A stretch of DNA of 36,590 nt from JBBQWT01 sp038210375. GTDB lineage: Bacteria > Acidobacteriota > Terriglobia > Terriglobales > Acidobacteriaceae. The position numbers and the translations under genes were made by a program. Positions 1 through 6,407 of the stretch are shown piece by piece. Every line of letters begins with the position of its first letter. Position 1 is the first letter of the stretch. The stretch lies in the NCBI GenBank assembly GCA_038210375.1, contig JBBQWT010000029.1, positions 1 to 36,590 on the forward strand. Reading direction: 5' to 3'. The notes under the pieces are model-generated. The model was not told the origin of the DNA. It saw only the letters and a program-made list of their open reading frames with translations, and did not search any database.

Positions 1-2298
1 GAAGTCAGCCACGGTGTTTTCCACGTCCACGTTCAGGAAGATGGTGCCGTCGCGGGTGATCTGCGGCTTCACGCTCAAGCGCAGGAACGCGTCGATGAAG
101 GTGACGGTGTCAGGTCCGCTCAACTGGCCGCGGGTAATGAACGGCACTTTGAGACCCTGGCGCACCACGGCGTTCACGTTGTTCTGCGTGACCACCCGGG
201 GACGAGAAAGAATCTTCAAAAGGCCGCGCGATTCGGCGAGGGTGAGGAAGGCGTCGAGGCGGTAGTTGCTGCCCTGGTTGATAAGGCTCAAGCCGCTGGT
301 GGCGCCGGCCGCCGGGAAGTTGCTGAACAATGGAATCTGCCCGGCCACGCCCGCGGTGCTGATCAGGAAAGGATTGGGCGGCGTAGTCGTGATGGTGCTG
401 GTGCCCACGTTGCCGTTGCCGCCGATGGCAGTCGCCTTGTTGCCGAAGCCGAAGGCCAGCTGGGTGCCGATGTCGCGGGCGAAGTTGCGGGTGGCTGCGA
501 CTACGCGGGCCTCGATTTCCACCTGCTGGGTCTTGCGGTCAAGTTCTTTCAGCAGGCGATCGATGTTGGGCAGCGAGCTCGGAATGTCGGAGATGATAAG
601 CGAGTTGGTGCGATCATCGGCCACGATGTCGCCTCGCGGTGAAAGAAACGACTTGAGCGTGGGAACGGTGTCTTTGGCGGACGCATAGTAGAGATACCGC
701 GTGACCTGGACCTTATCCACGGCCAGGGACTGGGCGGTCTGCTGGGCGAGGCGGGCTTCAGCTTCGCGGCGCAGCGTCTCCACGGTGGCGATGCGCAGCA
801 CGTTGCCTTCGAGCTGGCAATCGAGCGCGTTGTTCTTGAGCACGATGTTCAGCGCCTGGTCCCAGGGAACGTCATCGAGAACGATGGTGAGACGGCCGGC
901 AACCGCGGGATCGAGCACCACGTTAAGGCCGCTGACGTCGTGGATCAGGCGGAAGAAGTCCCGCAGGTCAACATCTTTCAGGTTTACCGAGATGGGCTCG
1001 CCGGTATACCTGCCCGAGGAACATGAGCTGCCGGAGGCGCTGTTCAGCGGGCCCGAAGTCTGCATCATGGCGGTCACGCCGGTGGATGCATCCTGCATCA
1101 TGGTCACGTTGCTGTCGGGCCGCTGCGAATTCGATGCGATCGCCATCGGCGGATTGCTGAGCGGAGTATCGGCGGCCTTGGTGTGATACACCGGCTGCAC
1201 CACGACCACGTCGCTGGCCTTGGCGTAGGAACTGGCGGGCGGGCTCGAGATGGGCCGCGCGGGCGTATAGGGTTTGGGCGCCACGTAAGCGGGCTTGGCC
1301 GCCTGGTAGGGACGTGCCGGGGCGGTGTAGGGTTTTTCCGGCGCCACATAAGGCCTAACCGGGGCCACCGCCGCCATCATCGGCGCCGCCGCGGACGAAG
1401 CCGCCGCGTTTTTGCCATTATTCAACTGCAGCACCAGCCGGCCGTTGCTATTGGTGATCTGATATTGCTCGGCATGCAGCAGATCCACCACGATGCGGGT
1501 GGTGGGTGGCGACAACTGGTAGCGCGACATGCGCACCGTCTTTACGTCGCCTGAATTTACCGGGATGTCATGCGGGCGAATGACCAGGCGCGCATTCAGA
1601 ATGTCGAGCACGATGCGGTCGGGTCCGGTGAGGGTCAGCACCTTGGGCGTCATGGGACCGGTGCCGGTGACTTCAACGTTGATGCCGTTCTGTCCGCGGG
1701 CAATGGTTACGTCTTTTACGGTAGAGGGACGGCCGGATACGGCGGCGTCCGCGGGCGGCGTCGCCGCCACCGGCAGAGGCTCGTAGGCAGCCGCAACCAC
1801 TCTTGCGGGAGCGGAAACGGCGGCAGATCGGACCGGCGTAAGCGTGGCCGGGGTTTCGTTGTAAGCCATCGCCGAGGGCTTCTCGCCGGCCACGGCGGTG
1901 TGATTATTGTGGCCGGTGACCTTCACCAGCAGCGCGCCGTCGGCTTCAGTGATGTCCACTACCGAGCCCGGGGTGAGGTTGCATTCGAGACGCGCGACAT
2001 CGGAGCCGCTGGGGGCCTTGGAGGCCACGACGCGATACGATTGCAGGCCGACGCCGTGCACTTCTCGCATCTTGCCATCCCACTTCGCGGCGGAGACGCC
2101 CATGAGGTCCACCATGAGCACGTTGTCAGCCGGCCGGTACTCGGTGTGAGTGAACTCGCCATTGGCATAGATGGCCACGGTGGTGGCGTATCCCTGTCCA
2201 AAAACGTGAACATCGGTGACCTGAGGCCCGACCGCCATCGCCATTGTGCCCAGCATGATGACCGGCAAGCAGATGATTAAGAACCGCTTCAACGTCAT
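1..2298 (-). CDS. pilQ: Type IV pilus secretin PilQ (3' end outside window)
   Basis: Outer-membrane secretin through which the type IV pilus leaves the cell. The reading frame is open from the ATG at 2298 to the left edge (766 codons) with no stop, so the C-terminal part of the secretin barrel is missing. The N-terminus MTLKRFLIICLPVIMLGTMA is a signal peptide. Two AMIN-like peptidoglycan-binding domains follow (about residues 22-110 and 193-292). Next comes a Pro/Tyr/Ala-rich linker (about 307-358), then an STN/N0 domain (about 433-503, with VNLKDVDLRDFFRLI), a secretin N domain (about 526-615) and the start of the secretin domain (EIEARVVAATRNFARDIG). A GGGAGAG ribosome site lies just upstream of the ATG. 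It is last in the pilMNOPQ order, 141 bp after pilP. The family call is secure; domain limits are approximate. Confidence 0.95.
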   Translation of the reverse strand, partial: MTLKRFLIICLPVIMLGTMAMAVGPQVTDVHVFGQGYATTVAIYANGEFTHTEYRPADNVLMVDLMGVSAAKWDGKMREVHGVGLQSYRVVASKAPSGSDVARLECNLTPGSVVDITEADGALLVKVTGHNNHTAVAGEKPSAMAYNETPATLTPVRSAAVSAPARVVAAAYEPLPVAATPPADAAVSGRPSTVKDVTIARGQNGINVEVTGTGPMTPKVLTLTGPDRIVLDILNARLVIRPHDIPVNSGDVKTVRMSRYQLSPPTTRIVVDLLHAEQYQITNSNGRLVLQLNNGKNAAASSAAAPMMAAVAPVRPYVAPEKPYTAPARPYQAAKPAYVAPKPYTPARPISSPPASSYAKASDVVVVQPVYHTKAADTPLSNPPMAIASNSQRPDSNVTMMQDASTGVTAMMQTSGPLNSASGSSCSSGRYTGEPISVNLKDVDLRDFFRLIHDVSGLNVVLDPAVAGRLTIVLDDVPWDQALNIVLKNNALDCQLEGNVLRIATVETLRREAEARLAQQTAQSLAVDKVQVTRYLYYASAKDTVPTLKSFLSPRGDIVADDRTNSLIISDIPSSLPNIDRLLKELDRKTQQVEIEARVVAATRNFARDIGTQLAFGFGNKATAIGGNGNVGTSTITTTPPNPFLISTAGVAGQIPLFSNFPAAGATSGLSLINQGSNYRLDAFLTLAESRGLLKILSRPRVVTQNNVNAVVRQGLKVPFITRGQLSGPDTVTFIDAFLRLSVKPQITRDGTIFLNVDVENTVADF

Positions 2299-2342
2299 TT
2301 TGTCTCTCCCCACGCCCTTGAAAACTCTTGATTTGCGTGTAC

Positions 2343-2363
2343 GGCGGCCTTCCATCCGCCGCC
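2343..2363. other. GC-rich hairpin between pilP and pilQ
   Basis: GGCGGC (2343-2348) and GCCGCC (2358-2363) form a perfect 6-bp stem with a 9-nt loop in the 141-bp gap between pilP and pilQ. No T-run follows on the minus strand. An mRNA processing or stability element, or partial attenuation between the two genes, is therefore more likely than a full terminator. This is weak evidence on its own. Confidence 0.35.
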
Positions 2364-2439
2364 TTAATCTACTGGCAAAACGTTACCCCAACCACTCACT
2401 TCAAACCCGCCCGGGTCTCCACCTATGACCTTCAATCGT

Positions 2440-3060
2440 TCAAGGCTTTGCCGGATCGGAAACTTTCTTTACTACCATCTTGTCTGTCATATGGCCCTGG
2501 CTATCGCTCATGCTCTGGCGGAAGATGACTGAATCTCCGGTAATCTTGACCACCGAGCCGTGGTATACCATGTCGCGCTCGTGCAGCACATAGGATTTCT
2601 GCTGTTGGTTCTCGACCATCGCGATCATGCCTTCGCGCGATTTGACGATGCCCTTCAAGACCAGTTGGTCGGGCACCAGGCAGCGCTTCCCCGCGCCGCA
2701 CTCCACCGTGTCGATCAAGCCCGTGGGATTGTCCTTCTTGACCATGACCAGCGGGCTGAGGAAAGGATCGCGCCTTCCGCCGGTGCCGCGCGGCAGTGAG
2801 ACCGCCACCGATCCGGCGGGCTGCGCCGTGGATGCTTTGGACTGCACTTCCGCTTTAATGGCATCGGTCACATCCGGGGTTGATACCCGCTTGCCGTTAA
2901 TATCCGTGGGTGCGGCCGAGGGGTTGGTCGAGGATGCTGCCGGCGGCGCGCCCACCTTGCCGGCAACGCTGCTGGCGGCCGATGTGCCGCCCTGAGCCCA
3001 CGCCACGCCCAACGGCAGCGCCATGGTGACCGTCACTATCAGGATTCTGGATAATTTCAT
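2440..3060 (-). CDS. pilP: Type IV pilus assembly lipoprotein-like PilP
   Basis: Periplasmic protein that in other bacteria links the inner-membrane PilM-N-O complex to the PilQ secretin. It is 206 aa. An N-terminal signal peptide (MKLSRILIVTVTMALPLGVAWA) is followed by a low-complexity Ala/Ser/Pro-rich stretch to about residue 80. A compact beta domain occupies the C-terminal half (about 105-200, including LVLKGIVKSREGMIAMVEN and GDSVIFRQ), which is the part conserved in PilP. Unlike the usual PilP lipoprotein I see no lipobox cysteine near the signal cleavage site. It may therefore be a soluble periplasmic or signal-anchored variant. It starts 9 bp after pilO in the same operon. Assignment rests on the C-terminal domain plus gene order. 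Confidence 0.88.
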   Translation of the reverse strand: MKLSRILIVTVTMALPLGVAWAQGGTSAASSVAGKVGAPPAASSTNPSAAPTDINGKRVSTPDVTDAIKAEVQSKASTAQPAGSVAVSLPRGTGGRRDPFLSPLVMVKKDNPTGLIDTVECGAGKRCLVPDQLVLKGIVKSREGMIAMVENQQQKSYVLHERDMVYHGSVVKITGDSVIFRQSMSDSQGHMTDKMVVKKVSDPAKP

Positions 3061-3069
3061 AAGTGTTCC

Positions 3070-3708
3070 CTACTTTTTGGCCGGAGTCGCTCCGGGTGGC
3101 ACGGGCGCCGGCTGCGGAGCATCATGGCTATAGAAACTACGCGCCACGCAGCCCACGGCTACCGTCTCCTTGGGTCCATATACATAGTTTCGCTTGACCG
3201 CTTTGCTGGTTCCGGTGGGTCCGATGGCGGTCATTTGCAGGTTATCAACGTTCACGATGCGCTGTAGCTTGGCCACGCGGTTGAAGAAATCAAGCACCTG
3301 GTAATAAGTGCCGTCGAGATCGACTTCAAAAGGCACCTCGGTATAAAACTCCCGGGTCAGCACCGGTTTGGGAGTAAAGCGGCGAACTTGCACCCCGGAC
3401 TGGCTGGCGCTGTTCTGGATGATGTGGATAAATTCGGGCGCTTCTTTCTCGTCGGGCACGATGGATTTCTGCACTTCGAGCTGTTGCTTGAGGCCGGCGA
3501 TCTGCGATTCCAGTTGCCTGGTCATGGGCTCGTATTGTTTCAGCCTTTCGTTCTGGGCAAGCCGTTCGTTGAGCTTGACCTGCGCCGAATCGTTGTCAGT
3601 CTGCATGGTCTTGAACACCATGAAATACGCTGCTACCGTAATCAGGACGGCCACGCCGACAATTAAGCCCACTCTTTGGCCACTCGACATGTCTGCTAGT
3701 GCTGCCAT
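3070..3708 (-). CDS. pilO: Type IV pilus inner-membrane protein PilO
   Basis: Bitopic inner-membrane alignment protein that pairs with PilN. It is 212 aa, usual for the family. A short cytoplasmic tail precedes one membrane segment (about residues 13-33, GLIVGVAVLITVAAYFMVF). A coiled-coil stretch follows (about 38-82, rich in Gln, Leu, Glu and Lys), then a periplasmic ferredoxin-like domain (about 95-190, with FIHIIQNSASQSGVQVRRF and DGTYYQVLDFFNRVAKLQRI). A Pro-rich tail ends the protein. A GGGGTGG ribosome site precedes the ATG. It lies between pilN (39-bp gap) and pilP (9-bp gap), so it is co-transcribed. Confidence 0.93.
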   Translation of the reverse strand: MAALADMSSGQRVGLIVGVAVLITVAAYFMVFKTMQTDNDSAQVKLNERLAQNERLKQYEPMTRQLESQIAGLKQQLEVQKSIVPDEKEAPEFIHIIQNSASQSGVQVRRFTPKPVLTREFYTEVPFEVDLDGTYYQVLDFFNRVAKLQRIVNVDNLQMTAIGPTGTSKAVKRNYVYGPKETVAVGCVARSFYSHDAPQPAPVPPGATPAKK

Positions 3709-3747
3709 AAAAGACCACCCCTGCTTCTGACCAGCGCGGAAAAAGCG

Positions 3748-4320
3748 CTACGTCTTTTTCTCGCAAATCAGCGTGAAATTAAAGGCGCGAAATTCCTTGA
3801 TGCGATCGTCCTGGTACGTATCTTTGAGCTCCACCGTCTTGAAGTTGCCGCTGTGCTGCAGGTTGCTGATGAAATTAGCCACCGCATGGGTGGTGAGCGC
3901 GGTGCCTTCGATGCTCACCGTGGGCCCGTCGTCGCTGGCATTGGCCAGCCAGACCCCATCGGTCTGGTCCACATTATCGCCCAGGGTGGCCAGCAGCATG
4001 GCCGGACCGGATTGCTGCTTGCGCAACTGGTCGATGATCTTGATGCGGCGCTCGTAGGCCTCAACTTCCTTCTTGCGGGCTTCGTACACGCGCTGCACGT
4101 TGGCGTATTTCTGGGCCTCCACCTCGGCCGACTTCTGCTGCTGCGCCAGGTTTTCGGCGCGGTCGGAAAGGTGCTTGTAATAAAACGCGTTGAGCCCCAG
4201 TGCCAGCGCGAGAAATGCCAGCAGAATGCCCCACGAGATCGCGCCGCCTTCGGCCTGCTGCAGGGTCCCGCGGCGCCCTTTTTTCGGTTTGGGTAAACCC
4301 AGAAGATTAATGCGAATCAT
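3748..4320 (-). CDS. pilN: Type IV pilus inner-membrane protein PilN
   Basis: Bitopic inner-membrane partner of PilO; its cytoplasmic N-terminus docks onto PilM. The protein is 190 aa and begins MIRINLLGLPKPKKGRRG, matching the conserved N-terminal INLL motif that PilM binds in known systems. One membrane segment lies at about residues 29-48. A periplasmic coiled coil follows (about 50-100), and then the small alpha/beta domain (about 105-190, with ISNLQHSGNFKTVELK). Its ATG overlaps the pilM stop by 4 bp, indicating translational coupling and a fixed PilM:PilN output. Confidence 0.94.
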   Translation of the reverse strand: MIRINLLGLPKPKKGRRGTLQQAEGGAISWGILLAFLALALGLNAFYYKHLSDRAENLAQQQKSAEVEAQKYANVQRVYEARKKEVEAYERRIKIIDQLRKQQSGPAMLLATLGDNVDQTDGVWLANASDDGPTVSIEGTALTTHAVANFISNLQHSGNFKTVELKDTYQDDRIKEFRAFNFTLICEKKT

Positions 4321-5375
4321 AGGTCGTCAAAGCTCCTCAAGGCCAGGCCCACGGCCACCGCAAGCTGCCCCGGGTTTTCTTCCACCAGCGCCATTTCATT
4401 GGCGGCGACTGGCGGAGTTATGCGCTGAAAGGGATTTAGAATCTCGACCGGCAGTGAAAATTCCTGGCGCAGCGCTTCCACCAGGCCCGGAACCTTGCAC
4501 GAACCACCCGCCAGGTAAATCCGCTCGATGTGTTCGCCGCCCGCGCTGGCGCGGAAAAAGTCGAAGGTCTTCTGAATTTCCAGCACGATGATTTCCGTGA
4601 CCTGCTGCAGGATGGGCAGGGTGGCATCTTCGCTGACCGTGCCAATCTTCTTGCCCAGCTTGAGTGACTCGGCTTCATCGAAGCTCAAATCCAGCTCTTT
4701 CTGCAGCGAGTCGGTGTATTGGTTGCCGCCCACGCTGACGTCGCGGGTAAACAGCGGGGTGGTGCCGCGCACGATATTGATGTTCATCACGCTGGCCCCG
4801 AGGTTCAACAGCGCGACCGTAGCGGTGGGCGCCGGATCGTAGTTGTATTCGTAGCAATTTTGCAGGGCGAAGGCGTCGATATCCACCACCGCCGGGCTTT
4901 TGCCCGCCATGGAGAGCACGTTGGTGTAGTTAAGGATCTTGTCTTTCTTCACCGCCACCAGCAGCACGTCCATCTCCGGGCTGGTCTCGTCATCGGTGAG
5001 GTTCTGGTAATCGATGTTCACGTCATGCACGTCGAAGGGAATGTTCTCCGCCGCCTTGGCCTCGATGCTGTCCGCCAGTTCCTGGTCGCTCAGGTAATTC
5101 ATGGGGATGCGTTTGACGATGACCGAGTGCCCGCTGACCGAAGTGGCTACCAGCTTGCCTTTGATCTTATGGTCGGTAAACAGGCCGGAGATCGCGCTGG
5201 ACACGCTGCCGCTATCCACGATCATCGAATCCACCACGATGTCGGACGCTAGCGGCGCCACCCCCAGGTTGGCCACATGGATCTGGCCCTTGGCACGCTT
5301 CAGCTCCACCACCTTGATGCTGCTGGAGCCTATATCCAAACCGACGATTGACTTGCTGGCGCCTATTCCAAACAT
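4317..5375 (-). CDS. pilM: Type IV pilus ATPase-fold protein PilM
   Basis: Cytoplasmic FtsA/actin-like protein that binds the PilN tail and connects the pilus platform to the cytoplasmic motor ring. It is 352 aa, normal for PilM. The phosphate-1 loop is VGLDIGSSSIKVVEL (about residues 11-25). The phosphate-2 region is ALLNLGASVMNINIVRG (about 188-204), and the adenosine motif is IYLAGGSCKVPGLVEAL (about 287-303). The ATG follows 9 bp after the stop of the small HTH gene, so both are probably on one transcript. No unusual residues were noticed in the nucleotide-binding motifs. Confidence 0.95.
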   Translation of the reverse strand: MFGIGASKSIVGLDIGSSSIKVVELKRAKGQIHVANLGVAPLASDIVVDSMIVDSGSVSSAISGLFTDHKIKGKLVATSVSGHSVIVKRIPMNYLSDQELADSIEAKAAENIPFDVHDVNIDYQNLTDDETSPEMDVLLVAVKKDKILNYTNVLSMAGKSPAVVDIDAFALQNCYEYNYDPAPTATVALLNLGASVMNINIVRGTTPLFTRDVSVGGNQYTDSLQKELDLSFDEAESLKLGKKIGTVSEDATLPILQQVTEIIVLEIQKTFDFFRASAGGEHIERIYLAGGSCKVPGLVEALRQEFSLPVEILNPFQRITPPVAANEMALVEENPGQLAVAVGLALRSFDDL

Positions 5376-5384
5376 GTTTTCCTC

Positions 5385-5621
5385 TTAGTGTCCTGTGGCA
5401 GCGGAGCGAATGGTCTTGGGTTTCTTCTTCAGCTTGTTTTCCCCTACCGTGCTTTTTTCTTCCATCCAGCGATCCAGGGTTGTCTTCTTGAACTTCCAGC
5501 GATTCCCCAGTTTGAAGGCCGGCACTTTGGCTTCATAAACGTATTTGTACAGGGTATCGGTGCTTACGCCGAGGTACTGTGAAGCCTGGCGTATATTCAT
5601 TACCTCTCGTGGGTCGCCCAT
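5385..5621 (-). CDS. Excisionase-family HTH DNA-binding protein at head of pil operon
   Basis: Small DNA-binding protein (78 aa from ATG 5621) with a MerR-like/HTH_17 winged helix: MNIRQASQYLGVSTDTLYKY then KVPAFKLGNRWKFKKTTLDRWM. The tail is lysine-rich. The same fold occurs in phage excisionases and BldC-type regulators. There is no integrase nearby and the gene is 9 bp from pilM, so a role as regulator of the pil operon is an inference from context. The start is uncertain. ATG 5621 has GAAGGT about 9 nt upstream and is my choice. ATG 5600 sits directly at the domain start but its GAGAGG is only 2 nt away. A TTG at 5657 would give 90 aa. All choices contain the full HTH. Confidence 0.82.
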   Translation of the reverse strand: MGDPREVMNIRQASQYLGVSTDTLYKYVYEAKVPAFKLGNRWKFKKTTLDRWMEEKSTVGENKLKKKPKTIRSAATGH

Positions 5622-5662
5622 AGAATCCAGACCTTCGCGCGCTCTGGCGCCTGCCAAAGCCG

Positions 5663-5688
5663 GGAAATTTCCTCATGGCCTAGGCCAT
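5663..5688. promoter_or_regulatory. Two adjacent perfect palindromes in the pil operon leader
   Basis: ATGGCCTAGGCCAT (5675-5688, 14 nt) and GGAAATTTCC (5663-5672, 10 nt) are both perfect palindromes, two bases apart. They lie between the predicted transcription start (~5730) and the HTH gene start. This is a natural operator position, possibly for autoregulation by the HTH protein. Function is inferred only from symmetry and position. Confidence 0.4.
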
Positions 5689-5736
5689 AAGGAGTCCATC
5701 CTCTGCATTTCTCGGGGGAAAAAATCAGGTGAGCGA

Positions 5737-5767
5737 GTTATACCAGTGGAACGTCCATGGGTGTCAA
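5737..5767 (-). promoter_or_regulatory. Sigma70-type promoter of the HTH-pilMNOPQ operon
   Basis: On the minus strand TTGACA (5762-5767) is followed after 19 bp by TATAAC (5737-5742), preceded by TGG, giving an extended -10 (TGGTATAAC). Transcription would start near 5730, leaving a leader of about 110 nt before the ATG at 5621. It is the only good promoter I see upstream of the six-gene run. The 19-bp spacing is longer than ideal, but the extended -10 compensates. Confidence 0.6.
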
Positions 5768-5869
5768 GCGTCTTGTGGTGTTTCGTTCCGGTTTTGTCGG
5801 AGTTCATAGGTAATTCAAGTGTTTGGGCCCGGTGCTTTAGACAATAACAAGCGCTATGGCTACCCTGCA

Positions 5870-5887
5870 ACCACTATATACAGTGGT
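5870..5887. other. Palindrome in the pil/hppA divergent region
   Basis: ACCACT (5870-5875) and AGTGGT (5882-5887) are perfect inverted arms around the 6-nt spacer ATATAC. The site lies about 105 bp upstream of the pil -35 and about 280 bp upstream of the hppA -35. It could be an operator or the loop of a small RNA. No matching second copy was noticed in the window. Confidence 0.35.
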
Positions 5888-6061
5888 ATTGACGCAAACG
5901 GTACGAAACGACTGGATTGCACTCTTGAAGACCTTGAACTGGGTTCTAAGACCAGCCCTAGCTTATACATCTTTCCCCGCTGCCGCAAGCAACCAAAGGG
6001 TAGCCGGCCACGGACTTGGGTAACTCCTCAGCCATCCCGTGTTCGAACCGGATTGCGGAAC

Positions 6062-6166
6062 CGGGGCACTCGTCCCGAGACGCTGACCACAGGGCCAACC
6101 GGCAAGGTTGAAAAACGCTGAATAGCGGGTTTAAGCCAGAATGCAATTTGGCTTCCGCGAAACCCG
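6062..6166. other. Run of four consecutive hairpins, possible structured RNA
   Basis: Gene-free stretch with four closely spaced stems. (1) CGGGGC/GTCCCG (6062-6077) has loop ACTC and one G-U pair. (2) CAACC/GGTTG (6096-6110) has a 5-nt loop followed by A5. (3) CGCT/AGCG (6116-6127) has tetraloop GAAT. (4) A 13-bp stem lies at 6126-6166: CGGGTTT plus AAGCCA pair with TGGCTT and AAACCCG around a 10-nt loop, with the bulge CCGCG. Stems 3 and 4 share two bases, so they may be alternative folds. No tRNA, SRP, RNase P, tmRNA or known riboswitch signature was recognised. The strand is unknown. Confidence 0.4.
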
Positions 6167-6168
6167 GT

Positions 6169-6197
6169 TTGACCCTTCATTTTAAGCGTGTTATAAA
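6169..6197 (+). promoter_or_regulatory. Promoter of hppA
   Basis: TTGACC (6169-6174) is followed by an exact 17-bp spacer and then TATAAA (6192-6197), so transcription would begin near 6204. The hppA ATG is at 6408, giving an untranslated leader of about 204 nt. The leader contains a GTTCCC/GGGAAC hairpin (6222-6227 with 6238-6243) and no recognisable riboswitch class. A second TTGACG at 6295-6300 has no good -10 partner. Confidence 0.6.
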
Positions 6198-6407
6198 AAT
6201 TAGGCTCTATTGCCCGTGCCGGTTCCCTGTCAATGCGGGGAACTCCAGGTTACGGGAAGTTATCCTGACGCGGCCAAGCCTCAAGTACACGCGGTTGACG
6301 TGGAAGCGCGGGTTCCAAGGATTGCGATCACCTCGGGTTTACCTGGTGAATTGGCTCGACAATTAAATTCCCTGCGTTGAAAAACCTGATTTTCTGGAGG
6401 AACCTTT

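Noticed and set aside
1183..2280. Plus-strand frames of 123 and 236 codons opposite pilQ
   Set aside because: They are His/Arg/Gly-rich shadows of the pilQ reading frame, with no ribosome sites or domains.
6035..6060. Possible tRNA T-loop (GTTCGAACC) in the pil/hppA gap
   Set aside because: The flanking bases do not form a 5-bp T-stem, and no acceptor, D or anticodon stem can be placed on either strand.
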